Shown piece after piece: positions 1 through 10,620 of a stretch of DNA of 64,000 nt. Position 1 is the first letter of the stretch. The number at the start of each line of letters is the position of its first letter. The stretch is taken from assembly GCA_005116955.1 (NCBI GenBank), contig SWDI01000001.1, positions 541,508 to 605,507 on the forward strand, read 5' to 3'. The stretch is from Nitrospira sp. GTDB lineage: Bacteria; Nitrospirota; Nitrospiria; Nitrospirales; Nitrospiraceae. The translations under genes were made by a program, and so were the position numbers. The notes beneath the pieces are model-generated. The model was not told the DNA's origin. It worked only from the letters and a program-made list of their open reading frames with translations, and did not search any database.

Positions 1-1
1 C

Positions 2-400
2 AAGGTCAGTATGCGACTCGTTCCAGATCAGGTACCGGAAAGAGTGTTTACTGTGTTGAAGAAGCATGTGGCGAAGGTGAATCCAGATGTGAAGGTGGAG
101 AGGGAGGGCATGCTCCATCCATTCAAGGGCAGTTTCGAAGGATCATATGTGGATTGTGTGAAACGTGCCGTAAAGGCAGGGTTTGGTAAAGATCCCGCAT
201 TTGTGCGAGAAGGAGGATCAATCGGTGCGGTGGTTACCATGCAGAAAACCTGGAAGGTCCCCATCCTTTTTATAGGCTTGAGCCTACCTGAGCATGGATA
301 TCACGCTCCCAACGAATATTACGACTGGGGTCAGGCTTCAGGGGGGATGAAGACATTCGCTCATTACTTCTCAGAGTTAGCAAAGATAGGGAAGGTATAG
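2..400 (+). CDS. M20-family peptidase/deacylase, C-terminal part (5' end outside window)
   Basis: Frame open from the window edge; C-terminal pattern (FVREGGSIGAVVTMQKTW..LFIGLSLPEHGYHAPNEYYDW) typical of M20 dipeptidases. Confidence 0.7.
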   Translation, partial: KVSMRLVPDQVPERVFTVLKKHVAKVNPDVKVEREGMLHPFKGSFEGSYVDCVKRAVKAGFGKDPAFVREGGSIGAVVTMQKTWKVPILFIGLSLPEHGYHAPNEYYDWGQASGGMKTFAHYFSELAKIGKV

Positions 401-694
401 GGTTTGTTTTTGATCACCTTAAAGACAGCCTGTGGAAAACTCGGGGAAAGTCGGTTTTTGAACGTCGGTGTCCCAAAAAATGCCTGACTACCACGTTTGC
501 CATACAGTCCCTCATCCAAGAGCCATATCCTCAGTCGTGGAGAATTCGTAAGTCATTGTAAATAAACGCAATGTATATTGTGAGTCTTTACTGGAAAGGC
601 ACAGATGTTGCTCAACGTTAAACCGGGGAGCGGGTCGCGCCGTTGAAATGATCAGGTTGCTTGTCGAGAGGCGCTTGGGTATCCTGGCTATCCT

Positions 695-1024
695 ATGGGG
701 ACTGAATCCACTCAGGTAGTGGTTGTCATGGTCACAACGGCTAGCCAAGATGAAGCGATGAAGATTGCCGACCAGGTGGTACAGTCTCGCCTGGCTGCTT
801 GCGCTTCTACGATTCCCACCGTGCGTTCAACGTACTGGTGGGAAGGAAAGTTGATGAACGACCAAGAATCACTGCTGTTGATCAAGACAACCTCTGATAA
901 ATTCAATTCTCTTGAGGAAACAATACGGAAGATCCATTCGTACAAGGTGCCGGAAATAATAGCGATTCCGGTTTGTCAAGGGTTTCCACCATATCTAGAG
1001 TGGGTTCACCGAGAAACCTCCTAG
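695..1024 (+). CDS. cutA: CutA-like divalent cation tolerance protein
   Basis: 109 aa; VVVMVTTASQDEAMKIAD..RLAACAS..STYWWEGK..KVPEIIAIPV..YLEWV is the CutA1 pattern. Confidence 0.92.
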   Translation: MGTESTQVVVVMVTTASQDEAMKIADQVVQSRLAACASTIPTVRSTYWWEGKLMNDQESLLLIKTTSDKFNSLEETIRKIHSYKVPEIIAIPVCQGFPPYLEWVHRETS

Positions 1025-1153
1025 ATTATGCGGTTGAAACCATCATCGTCGAAGCACTATTTTGGGGTTGACCAATGGGGGGCTAGATCGGTAACTTACA
1101 GGGTAGGTTTTGACATGCCTTCCAGGTACAAGTAGGCACGGGAGACGAAGGTT

Positions 1154-2173
1154 ATGAACCAGACAAATATTCAGGACGGCGATGCCTATACCGTTGTGGT
1201 TTTCAGGGGATCTACGGCAAAGCCTATCCGCTTCAGCTTTTCGAAGAAACTACTCCGCCGATTGTTGGTCTGTGTGGGGTTGGTCGTTCTTGCCGATCTT
1301 CTCGTGGTTTCTCACTATGTCATTAGAACGGGAGAGGTATGGGAACTGGCGTCTTTTCGCACGGAAGCTATGAGCGCACGAGAGCAGACCGCAGCCTTCT
1401 CCACGGCTATTGATGACTTGAAGAAGCGCCTTGGGGCAATGAATGAGGTGAATCAAAGGCTTCGGGTCATGCTTGGCATAGAAGTACCCAAGACGGGAGA
1501 TATGGCCAACGGTAGGGGTGGAGAAGAGGTGCCGATTTCTGAAGGAGGAGGCTCGATACCCAGTAGAACCGAACTGGATGTTTCCTCAGGTATCTCTAAG
1601 CAAACATCTGAGAGTAATCAAGAACACTCATCTGCTGTTGGTCTAGAGCCTTCTCGAGATGCCCTCCTGGCAGTTACATCAGTGAAAGAGGGGTTAGAAT
1701 GGCTTTCAAAGCAAGCGACGGTGCAGGAACGTATTCTTGACGAGTTATCACAAGCAGCTGAGCAGCGCTCGTCTCGCTGGGCCTCGACGCCTTCGATTTG
1801 GCCAGTTAAGGGGTGGGTCACGTCTGGGTTTGGCCCGCGAATTTCTCCTTTCACGGAGAAGCCAGCTTGGCATGATGGATTAGATATCGGTGCCGCACCA
1901 AACACCCCAGTCCGTGCTCCGGCCCAAGGTCGGATTACATCCATAGGATACGATCCTAAGCTCGGGAATATGGTCCGGGTCGATCATGGATTCGGAGTTG
2001 AAACCCTCTACGGACACCTGGCGAAATCCTTGGTGAAGGAAGGCCAAAGGGTCGAGCGTGGCGATGTCATTGCGCTCGTCGGGAGCTCTGGCCTTTCCAC
2101 CGGTCCTCACCTGCATTACATGGTGAAATTGAACGGCCAAGCGCTTGACCCAACCAAGTACATTCTGGAATAG
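1154..2173 (+). CDS. M23-family metallopeptidase (murein hydrolase-like) with N-terminal TM and coiled coil
   Basis: WHDGLDIGAAPNTPVRAPAQGRI...VDHGFGVETLYGHL...GLSTGPHLHYMV: M23 HxxxD / HxH motifs. Confidence 0.9.
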   Translation: MNQTNIQDGDAYTVVVFRGSTAKPIRFSFSKKLLRRLLVCVGLVVLADLLVVSHYVIRTGEVWELASFRTEAMSAREQTAAFSTAIDDLKKRLGAMNEVNQRLRVMLGIEVPKTGDMANGRGGEEVPISEGGGSIPSRTELDVSSGISKQTSESNQEHSSAVGLEPSRDALLAVTSVKEGLEWLSKQATVQERILDELSQAAEQRSSRWASTPSIWPVKGWVTSGFGPRISPFTEKPAWHDGLDIGAAPNTPVRAPAQGRITSIGYDPKLGNMVRVDHGFGVETLYGHLAKSLVKEGQRVERGDVIALVGSSGLSTGPHLHYMVKLNGQALDPTKYILE

Positions 2174-2339
2174 CAGACCGTTTCAATATAATCGAAAGTC
2201 AGTCCAACCTGTTTCCGCTGCTTTTCGAAAGTCCAGCAGTTAGCCCCCAGACCCCATTGGCTTCTGCCCGTCCGCCCCTTGATTAGAACCTATGCTATAC
2301 TGCGGTTCCGTCTAATCTAGATAACGAGACGAGAGCCTC

Positions 2340-4022
2340 TTGACCGATCTCGACATTGCTCAATCCGTTACCCCTCGCCCTATCCTAGAAATTGGTTCCC
2401 AGCTTGGGATTCGCGCCGAAGAGCTAACTCTCTATGGACGGGATAAGGCCAAAATATCGCCGCAAATCTTGGATCGCCTCGATGCTGCACCGCGAGGACG
2501 GTATGTACTTGTCACAGCGATAAACCCAACCCCCTTGGGAGAGGGAAAGACGACGACATCGATTGGTCTTGCCATGGGGCTCACCCGGCTCGGGCGCCGG
2601 ACCGCGCTTACTCTTAGGCAGCCATCGCTCGGTCCTGTGTTTGGAGTGAAAGGCGGTGGTACCGGTGGGGGGCATGCTCAGGTCGTGCCCATGGAGGATA
2701 TCAACCTTCACCTGACGGGAGATGCCCATGCGGTAGCCGCCAGCCACAATCTCCTTTCAGCATTCCTCGACAATCATCTGTTTCATGGAAACCCTCTCTC
2801 GATCGATCCGACCAGAACTCCATGGCCTCGGACGCTGAGCGTCAATGATCGTGCTCTCCGAGACGTATTATTGGGGGAAGAAACCGGCAGACGTCGTGGC
2901 CAATTCGTCATCACCGAGGCTTCAGAGGTTATGGCGGTGTTGGCACTTGCGAAGGATTACAAAGATCTCCATGAGCGGCTTGGCCGAATAGTAGTCGGGT
3001 TCACAACGGCAGGAACACCGGTCAGGGCCGAGGCGCTTGGATGCGTAGGGTCGATGGCGGTGCTCCTGAAGGACGCCCTCAAGCCGAATCTGGTTCAAAC
3101 GCTAGAAGGGACCCCCGCATTTGTGCACACGGGACCGTTTGGCAACATCGCCCATGGGAACTGCTCGGTCATTTCCGATGCCATTGCGCTTCGATGCGCT
3201 GACTTTGTCGTGACCGAGGCGGGTTTCGGCAGTGATCTTGGAGCGGAGAAGTTTTTCAATATCAAGTGCCGTGCGTCAGGGTTCATTCCGACCGTGGCGG
3301 TTGTTGTGGCGACCTTACGGGCGCTGAAACTCCATGGTGGGGGTGGCGTCGCCAAGGCTGGCGTTGCGTTGTCTTCGAGTCTCACGGGGCCGAACCAGCA
3401 GGCCTTATCGAAGGGGATCGCTAATCTGGAACAGCATGTCGCCAATGTCCTGGCGCATGGGGTTCCGGTTGTGGTTGCCGTTAATGCCTTCAAGGATGAT
3501 CCTCAGGATGAGTTGGACTGGGTTCGGGAGCAGTCTCTGAGGATGGGCGCAGTCGATGCGGCGGTCTCTACGCACTGGGCCGACGGTGGGAAAGGGGCCG
3601 AACAGCTCGCGGCTGCTGTTCTGAAGGCATCTGAGAGACCTTCCCAATTTAGGTATCTTTATGATGTGTCATGGCCGATCAGAAAAAAGATAGAAACCAT
3701 TGCCACAAATATGTATGGAGCTGCTGGGGTCTCGTTCGAGCCGGAGGTGGAACGTCAAATAGATACGGCCGAAGCGTTGGGGTATGGGGGCTTACCCGTT
3801 TGCATGGCGAAAACGCCGCTGTCGCTTTCACACGATCCCACGGCGAAGGGGAGGCCGACTGGTTTTACGGTTCCAATCAAAGAATTACGGATCCTAGCTG
3901 GTGCCGGGTTTGTGACGGCGGTCTGTTCAGGGATTCAGTTGATGCCGGGGTTGCCAAAGAGGCCGATCGGTGAGCGGATTAGGCTTGATCCGGCCAGCGG
4001 GAAAATAGTGGGGCTGTCGTAG
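2340..4022 (+). CDS. fhs: Formate--tetrahydrofolate ligase (TTG start)
   Basis: 560 aa; TAINPTPLGEGKTTTSIGLA, RQPSLGPVFGVKGGGTGGGHAQVVPMEDINLHLTGD. Confidence 0.95.
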   Translation: MTDLDIAQSVTPRPILEIGSQLGIRAEELTLYGRDKAKISPQILDRLDAAPRGRYVLVTAINPTPLGEGKTTTSIGLAMGLTRLGRRTALTLRQPSLGPVFGVKGGGTGGGHAQVVPMEDINLHLTGDAHAVAASHNLLSAFLDNHLFHGNPLSIDPTRTPWPRTLSVNDRALRDVLLGEETGRRRGQFVITEASEVMAVLALAKDYKDLHERLGRIVVGFTTAGTPVRAEALGCVGSMAVLLKDALKPNLVQTLEGTPAFVHTGPFGNIAHGNCSVISDAIALRCADFVVTEAGFGSDLGAEKFFNIKCRASGFIPTVAVVVATLRALKLHGGGGVAKAGVALSSSLTGPNQQALSKGIANLEQHVANVLAHGVPVVVAVNAFKDDPQDELDWVREQSLRMGAVDAAVSTHWADGGKGAEQLAAAVLKASERPSQFRYLYDVSWPIRKKIETIATNMYGAAGVSFEPEVERQIDTAEALGYGGLPVCMAKTPLSLSHDPTAKGRPTGFTVPIKELRILAGAGFVTAVCSGIQLMPGLPKRPIGERIRLDPASGKIVGLS

Positions 4023-4026
4023 ATGC

Positions 4027-4887
4027 TCAGCGCTGCTTCAAGTATCGGAAGAATTCCGAATCGGGGCTCATCACCAGGGTCGTGCCGTCTTTGAAGGCGC
4101 TCTTATAGGCTTCCATGGAACGGGTGAACTCGAAAAACTTCAGGTCCTGTCGGTAGGCGTCAGCATAGATCCGAAACGCTTTGGCATCGCCGCCGCCTCG
4201 AAGTTCTTCCGACTCCTTATAGGCTTGCGCCAAAAGAATTTCACGGTCTTTTTCGGCTTCCGATCTGATTTTTTGCGCTTCTTCCGCTCCCTCAGCGCGA
4301 TATTGCTTCGCCTGTCGTTCCCGTTCCGCCTGCATCCGAGCAAAGACCGCTTTCTCATTTTGCTCAGGCAAATCAGCGCGCTTAATCCGAACGTCCTGAA
4401 TCTCGATGCCGTAGACTGATGCCTTCTCGTGTGCCCGTTCGGTCACTACCTTCATGATGTCCGCTCTCGTGCTCGACACGATTTCAAGCAACTCATGGCG
4501 ACCCAACTCGACGCGGAGCTCGGAATAGATAATGTCATGCAGCCGCTGGAGCGCGCCCCGCTGGCTTTGGAAGTTCTGATAGACCTTTAACGGGTCGACG
4601 ATGCGCCATTTCGCAAAGTTATCCAGCAAGAGGGTCTTCTTGTCGGAGGTAATGACATCCTGCGCGTTCGAATCGTAATCCAGCAATCGTTTCTCGAAGT
4701 ACGTCACCTCCTGGACGAACGGCACTTTGACATACAACCCTGGTTCGGTGATATTTCGAACGGGTTTGCCGAGTTGCACGACGATGGCCGTCTGGATCAC
4801 GTCTACGACGAAAAGGGGAGACGCTCCCAGCACGAATAATCCAACGGTCACGGCGAGGAGCGCGATAACGATCCCTTGTTTCGTCAT
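4027..4887 (-). CDS. hflC: HflC, SPFH/Band 7 protease modulator
   Basis: Band 7 domain; directly downstream of hflK with 4-bp overlap. Confidence 0.93.
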   Translation of the reverse strand: MTKQGIVIALLAVTVGLFVLGASPLFVVDVIQTAIVVQLGKPVRNITEPGLYVKVPFVQEVTYFEKRLLDYDSNAQDVITSDKKTLLLDNFAKWRIVDPLKVYQNFQSQRGALQRLHDIIYSELRVELGRHELLEIVSSTRADIMKVVTERAHEKASVYGIEIQDVRIKRADLPEQNEKAVFARMQAERERQAKQYRAEGAEEAQKIRSEAEKDREILLAQAYKESEELRGGGDAKAFRIYADAYRQDLKFFEFTRSMEAYKSAFKDGTTLVMSPDSEFFRYLKQR

Positions 4888-6011
4888 GGACGGCTACCTC
4901 TCGGCTTTTGAATGGAGGTGGGCTCCTGTCTGGATTCATCAGACTCCAGTTGCTGGGTCGGTTTGGCGAGGGATGAGGATCTAGACTTGGAGAGGCGGTC
5001 CAGCGGGAGATACGGCAACACCCGTTCGCCGCCTTTCCCGTCGATGATGACTTTCTCCATGTTCGGAAGGATTTCTTCCATTGTCTCGATGTAAATCCGC
5101 TTGCTGATCACATCTTTCGCTTGGTTGTACTCTTTGAGGGTAGCCAGGAAGCGGTTCGCCTCGCCCTGGGCACGATTGAGCCGAGCCTGCGCGAAGCCTC
5201 TGGCCCGGTTCACCAGTTCGGCGGCTTCACCCTTGGCTCTCGGAATGATGTCGTTCCGGTAGCTTTGGGATTGGTTGATGAGCTTCTCCCTATCTTCCTT
5301 GGCATTGGTGACGTCTTTGAACGCGGCGGCGACCGCTTCCGGAGGATCAACGTCTTGGAGTTGCACTGCGGCAATTTGTACGCCAGCATGGTACTGATCG
5401 AGAATCGTCTGCAGCAACATCAAGGTGTCCTGCTGAATCACGGCTTTTCCAGTGGTCAGAGCTTCGTCGATCTTACTCTTTCCGACGACTTCACGCATGG
5501 AGGCTTCGGCTGCTTTACCAATGGTTTCATGAATGTCCGCCACGTTGAACAAGAAGTCGCGGGCCTCTTTAATCTTATATTGGACGATGAATTCGATGGC
5601 GAGGATGTTCATATCCCCGGTCAGCATCAAGGCTTCCTGAGGCACCATCTGCTGGCGGCCTTGTTGATTGGTGCGGAACCCGACCTCTACACGAAAGAGT
5701 TTGGCGACTTTCGGCTGGAGGACGGATTCAATCAGAGGAATCTTGAAGTGCGGACCTGGCTCTACGGCCCGGACCGGGACCCCGAATCGTTTCACGACCC
5801 CTTCTTCATCCGGGGCGACGATAAACACACTTTGCCAGACGAGAAAGATCACCAGAGCGGCAATGATGATATTCCAGGCTCCGCCAGAGGGGAGGAGGCT
5901 CTTCAGGCCACCAGGAGGGAAGAAATCCTTGAATTGTGACTGGGCCTGCTTGAGAACTTCCTCAAGTGGGTCAGGCTTTTTGCCCCACGGATCTTTTGGG
6001 TCCCAGACCAT
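4884..6011 (-). CDS. hflK: HflK, SPFH/Band 7 protease modulator
   Basis: MVWDPKDPWGKKPDPLEEVL N-terminus, SPFH domain, AAFKDVTNAKEDREKLINQSQSYRN. Confidence 0.94.
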   Translation of the reverse strand: MVWDPKDPWGKKPDPLEEVLKQAQSQFKDFFPPGGLKSLLPSGGAWNIIIAALVIFLVWQSVFIVAPDEEGVVKRFGVPVRAVEPGPHFKIPLIESVLQPKVAKLFRVEVGFRTNQQGRQQMVPQEALMLTGDMNILAIEFIVQYKIKEARDFLFNVADIHETIGKAAEASMREVVGKSKIDEALTTGKAVIQQDTLMLLQTILDQYHAGVQIAAVQLQDVDPPEAVAAAFKDVTNAKEDREKLINQSQSYRNDIIPRAKGEAAELVNRARGFAQARLNRAQGEANRFLATLKEYNQAKDVISKRIYIETMEEILPNMEKVIIDGKGGERVLPYLPLDRLSKSRSSSLAKPTQQLESDESRQEPTSIQKPRGSRP

Positions 6012-6087
6012 ATCAGTAATGTAGGAAATCCAATGACAATGAACGACAGATCGGCACCTTAACAGATGGTGTGGTGATAGACAAGGC

Positions 6088-7221
6088 CTAGATGACCCTG
6101 GTCAGGAGAAGGTAGGTCAGGCAAGTCAGGAGCGCGGCGGCGGGAACAGTCACTATCCATGCGAGGATCATTTCACGCACAGTAGTCCAACGGACGGCGG
6201 ACGGTCTTTTTAACAGACCGATACCGATGATCGCGGAGCTGCTGAGGTGGGTGGTCGAGACTGGCAGGCCAAGCGATCCGGAGAGAAGCACGAGCGAAGA
6301 GGTCGTGAGATTGGCGGACAATCCTTCCACATGATTCATCGTCGTCACGTGTTCCGCAAGTACTTCCGTGACACGGCACCCGCCCCAATAACTGCCGGCA
6401 CCCATGGCGATTGCCACACCGGCAAACACGAGCAGTTGTGGAGCCACACTGGGCCAGCCAGCTTGGAGACTTCCGAGTAACAGCATCGCGGCAATCTTCG
6501 GCGCATCGTTCATACCTCGGGCCAGGGACGTCAGCCCGCTTGAGAGCCAGTGGATGGAGTCGAGGCCAAGCGTTGGGCCGGACAGGCCTGCGCGATTACA
6601 TTGCGAAGGCACCGACGCGATCGGTACGCCGAGACCTCCGGCCTGAAACAAGGTCCGGGTGCACCCCTGTGCGTCGATCGTGATGAGAGCGCGATGGCTT
6701 GGCAGGATACAGACACAGAGGCCTTCCCATCGGTTTGCAACCAGGCGCAGAAGTGGGTGAACCAGGAACGAGACCGCGAACGAAAGGAAGGGGCTCAGCA
6801 ATAAAGGAAGCGCGATCTTTTTCGAGACCGTGTCCCAGATCAAGCCCTCGCTTCCGAACGCCATGAGGCCGGCCCCGACGAGGGAACCGGTCAAGGCATG
6901 GGTGGTAGAAACCGGGAGTCCGGTTTTCGAGGCAAAGAGTACCCAGAAAATAGCGCCGCTTAGGATTGCCGGAGCTAATGATGACGGGATGGCGAGGTCT
7001 GGTTGGATGAGACCGCTGCTGAACGTCTTGACCATCGCGTTGGCCACGAACGCCGCAGTGACAGCTCCGATCATCGTCCACCCTGTACCCCAAGCGATGG
7101 CAGTTCGATAGTTTGTGACGCCGCTGCCGACCAATGTGGCGATAGCCTTCGATACGTCATTCGTGCCGTTCGCAAAGGAGAGCAGGAGGATCAGGAGAAA
7201 TGTGAGGACTGACAGGTCCAT
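6088..7221 (-). CDS. PiT-family inorganic phosphate transporter
   Basis: FANGTNDVSKAIATLVGSG and GLPVSTTHALTGSLVGAG / GLPVSTTHLSSSAIIG repeats. Confidence 0.92.
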   Translation of the reverse strand: MDLSVLTFLLILLLSFANGTNDVSKAIATLVGSGVTNYRTAIAWGTGWTMIGAVTAAFVANAMVKTFSSGLIQPDLAIPSSLAPAILSGAIFWVLFASKTGLPVSTTHALTGSLVGAGLMAFGSEGLIWDTVSKKIALPLLLSPFLSFAVSFLVHPLLRLVANRWEGLCVCILPSHRALITIDAQGCTRTLFQAGGLGVPIASVPSQCNRAGLSGPTLGLDSIHWLSSGLTSLARGMNDAPKIAAMLLLGSLQAGWPSVAPQLLVFAGVAIAMGAGSYWGGCRVTEVLAEHVTTMNHVEGLSANLTTSSLVLLSGSLGLPVSTTHLSSSAIIGIGLLKRPSAVRWTTVREMILAWIVTVPAAALLTCLTYLLLTRVI

Positions 7222-7230
7222 GAAGACCCT

Positions 7231-8268
7231 CTACGCAGTAGACCCGCTACAGGATGAACCGGAGCCGGCCGTGCACCCGAAGCAATGGTTACGCGTGACG
7301 ATCTGGCGATGGTGGAGTTGAGCAGGATCAAAGTCGCGGATATGCGACGGCGCTCCGTGATCAACTGGGAGGTCAAGCATTTGGTTGAAGTCACAGTCAT
7401 AGAGTCTGCCGTCCCATCCGACGGACAGCGTGTACCGGCACATGACGCCGGCGGCTGCAGCCGGGGTGAACGCATTGGCCAGGCGCGTCATATATTGATC
7501 ATAGTTGCCGCTTTCGAGGAGGAACTCTAGAAAGCGGCTGATCGGCATGTTGGTGATCGTGTAGAGCCGGTTGAACTCAACCCCATGCTTGGTCAGCAAT
7601 TCTTTCTTAAACTGTGCTTCGATCGATTCCTGCTTTGGAGGCAGGAACGCGCCGAAGGGATTGTAGACCAAGTTCAGGGTGAGCCCGCTATCCGAACGGC
7701 CATAGCCGAGCCGGTTCAGCAGACGGAGTGCCTCCATCGATTTCTCAAAAATGCCGTCGCCTCGCTGTGCATCGGTCTGGCTGGCACGGTACGATGGAAG
7801 CGAGGCGATGATTTCCACTTGGTGGTGAGCCAGGAATTCCGCGAGATCCGCCTGGGAAGGAAGCAGCAACACGGACAGATTACAGCGATCCATCACATGC
7901 CGGCCAAGTCCGCGGGACTGTTCGACGAGCCAGCGAAAATGGGGATTCAGCTCCGGCGCGCCGCCTGTGATATCCACTGTGGGAATGTCCGTCTTGGCCA
8001 GAGCCCGCAAGCAGTATTCTGCCGTTTCTAAGGACATGGTTTCAGGACGATCTGGGCCGGCATCCACATGGCAATGGCGGCAGGTCTGGTTACAGAGCTT
8101 ACCGACATTGATTTGGAAGACCGTGATGCCGCTCGCACGCAGAGGGAACATCCCAGCTTGGGTGAGTCGCAAGGCAAACGGTGGAGAACCGCTCGGTTGA
8201 TTGAGGATACGGAGTTGTTCAGCCGCAGAGGCGAGGGGGTTGCTTCGGCCAAGCAACGTGAGTGGCAT
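7231..8268 (-). CDS. arsS: Radical SAM protein, ArsS-like (arsenosugar biosynthesis)
   Basis: CNQTCRHCHVDAGPDRPE radical SAM motif; C-terminal NHCFGCTAGSGSSCSG; adjacent to an arsM-like gene. Confidence 0.85.
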   Translation of the reverse strand: MPLTLLGRSNPLASAAEQLRILNQPSGSPPFALRLTQAGMFPLRASGITVFQINVGKLCNQTCRHCHVDAGPDRPETMSLETAEYCLRALAKTDIPTVDITGGAPELNPHFRWLVEQSRGLGRHVMDRCNLSVLLLPSQADLAEFLAHHQVEIIASLPSYRASQTDAQRGDGIFEKSMEALRLLNRLGYGRSDSGLTLNLVYNPFGAFLPPKQESIEAQFKKELLTKHGVEFNRLYTITNMPISRFLEFLLESGNYDQYMTRLANAFTPAAAAGVMCRYTLSVGWDGRLYDCDFNQMLDLPVDHGAPSHIRDFDPAQLHHRQIVTRNHCFGCTAGSGSSCSGSTA

Positions 8269-9456
8269 CTAGCAGCAGCCTCCATTTGGAGAGCAGGTGA
8301 CGGCTTCACCGCTGACGCGATCCCCGGCTCGATTCAAAATGACAAAGTGAGGCTGATACCCCGCGCTCTCCAGAACAGTCACTGTTTTGGAACAGATTTC
8401 TAGCGGCTCGCCGCGGCGATAGACATGGTGATCGTCATCGGTTGCTTCAACGAAGGGACCGGCCAGCAATGCATACTGGCCTTGCCAGGTGCATGGCGCA
8501 TCGGCTGGGAAGACCGCGGTCCAACGCGGATCGTCACGGTCTAACGCGACAGGATTGGTAGTCAGGAGGAAGTGTTCGGCAAAGGGAGGGGCGCTCAACA
8601 ACAGCGTCTCATCCGACGTGATCGGCTGCGGAATGCCCCGCCGATAGGGTGCGCCTCCTTCAACCACGACTTGGCTGAAGGGGCCACGAAGGGTCGCATA
8701 CTGGACTGAGGAAGTTGTTGGTGTCGGAGGTAGCTTGTACCCGGTCAGCGTCACAGAGAAGAAATGGATGCCATCGATGATGCGCCAGGGGGAAGACTTC
8801 ACCAGATGAATGCCAAGAAAGCCGGCTGCCGTCATGCCGTTCATGTAGTCGGTGAGCGTCAAGGCACCGGATAGACAATCGCCCCATTTCTGGGCGTCGT
8901 GGACAAGGTATTGCGGCACGGTTTGGTCGGATACAATGTCGGAGATGGTGAACCGTCCACCGGGCTTGGCAATCCGATACATTTCCTGAAACACCTTCCG
9001 CTTATCCGGCGCGAGGTTGATCACGCAATTCGAGATGATCAGGTCGATCGTCCCGTCGTCGATGGGCATCGCATCGGCCAACCCTTTCCGGAATTCTACG
9101 TTCGATGCGGGATAACCGAGATTTGTGGCCACAACCGCCGCATTCTTGCGAGCGATCTCCAGCATCGTATCGGTCATGTCGATTCCGATCACGCATCCAG
9201 TGGGGCCCACCAAGCGGGAGGCCTCAAAGCAATCAATCCCGCCGCCCGACCCAATGTCTAAGACCGTCTCACCGGCCTGCACCGTCTTGAGACCAGCTGG
9301 TGTGCCGCATCCATAGGAGATCTTGAGCACTGCTTCAGGAATGAAGGTTTTGAGATGTCCCATGTCGTAGCTGGTGGGGCAGCACATCTCTTCGCCGGTA
9401 CTGGCGGCTTTGGCATAGCGCTCGCTGACTTTTTGTGTGATGTCATCAATCGGCAT
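8269..9456 (-). CDS. arsM: ArsM-like arsenite methyltransferase
   Basis: SAM-MTase motif VLDIGSGGGIDCFEA plus MCCPTSYD and C-terminal GGCC; operon with arsS. Confidence 0.82.
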   Translation of the reverse strand: MPIDDITQKVSERYAKAASTGEEMCCPTSYDMGHLKTFIPEAVLKISYGCGTPAGLKTVQAGETVLDIGSGGGIDCFEASRLVGPTGCVIGIDMTDTMLEIARKNAAVVATNLGYPASNVEFRKGLADAMPIDDGTIDLIISNCVINLAPDKRKVFQEMYRIAKPGGRFTISDIVSDQTVPQYLVHDAQKWGDCLSGALTLTDYMNGMTAAGFLGIHLVKSSPWRIIDGIHFFSVTLTGYKLPPTPTTSSVQYATLRGPFSQVVVEGGAPYRRGIPQPITSDETLLLSAPPFAEHFLLTTNPVALDRDDPRWTAVFPADAPCTWQGQYALLAGPFVEATDDDHHVYRRGEPLEICSKTVTVLESAGYQPHFVILNRAGDRVSGEAVTCSPNGGCC

Positions 9457-9904
9457 GGCCGGCCTCGCAGAGTTGATCAGAATACCTGCGAAATATGTGT
9501 ATCAACACTTCACCTATCGGGTCAATCGGAGCTTCCCCCGGCACGTGGAGAGGCGGTGAATAGAAAGATCCGGTTATCTACTCTTCAAGAGTCGGTTTCC
9601 AGACGCAAATCTTACAGGTGTTTCGAAGTAATTGGTTGGGAGGCGGCAACGTTCGCTGGTTACCCATTACCTGACCCAGGCAGAGAAGTACGGGGGAAGG
9701 GTAAGGTCCGTCGTGTGAAAGGGGCGTGAATTTCAACGTGAGGCCAGCTAATCGAGTCAGTCGAAAGTAGCAGCAGCCGTTGGTCTCGTGATGCTGGGTG
9801 AGCTGGTTAATTCATGGGAGGCTGAGGTCAGGAGCTTTTCGCAGTATTCTGTGTTCAGCGGTCATGAGGTTGGTGACAGGAGAATAGTCGAACGTCGGTG
9901 GTGC

Positions 9905-10219
9905 TCAGCGATTGCTGATCATTGCAAATACGAGCTGTTCCACCCGCGCTTTTCGCTTGATCTGGGCGCGCGACATGGGGCGGGACGTGGTGGGGGTGTG
10001 ACGGGGTAGCGTAGATGTATGACCATGATGCCGGTCTTGTTCTCTGTTCCCGCATTGGGCCTGTTCTGGTTCTTGGGCGATGAGCTCTTGGTGCTGTTGC
10101 CACAGCTTGATCTGCAGCTCTTCGAACGATTCCCCATAAGCCGCTTGCTCTTGGTAGCCTTCCAAGTAGCCGCGCCATCCGTCTCCGTCTTGCATGATGA
10201 TGTATTTTGTTGAGCGCAT
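9905..10219 (-). CDS. HicB-like small protein (tentative)
   Basis: MRSTKYIIMQDGDGWRGYLEGYQEQAAYGESFEELQIKL resembles the HicB partial RNase-H fold; the remainder is not recognisable. Confidence 0.35.
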   Translation of the reverse strand: MRSTKYIIMQDGDGWRGYLEGYQEQAAYGESFEELQIKLWQQHQELIAQEPEQAQCGNREQDRHHGHTSTLPRHTPTTSRPMSRAQIKRKARVEQLVFAMISNR

Positions 10220-10620
10220 TGGGAAAGTATAGCTGGACATTTTAGATGCGCAAGCGAAGCGGGGAAAAGAACTTCTTTAGGATGTAAATCTGAAAAAGTA
10301 GCAAGAAAGCCAATGGCTTAAGTCCCTATATTCCTTCCGTGGAAAGTCTGTTGGGCCTCTACGCTTAATAGAAAATGATGCTTGAGTCGCAGTGAGTCAG
10401 GCTCGCAGATACATTCCAATTCTGTATCGTTCTCAAGCAAATATCTCGCGAATAGAAGCAAGAGTTGATCGTTGGAGCTGTCACGCCGAGTATTCTCTGA
10501 ATGGGTCTGTCAATTTGTCGGGAAAAGATCGACAAGAACGGCGTTCACCGCTACATTTCGAAACAGGCGTTCAGAATTTCAATTTCGTACTCCGAAGGAG
10601 TGCAGAGAGGAGTCAAGGCA

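Noticed and set aside
5121-5939. 272-aa plus-strand ORF antisense to hflK
   Set aside because: Shadow ORF of a strongly supported SPFH gene in GC-rich DNA; no recognisable motif.
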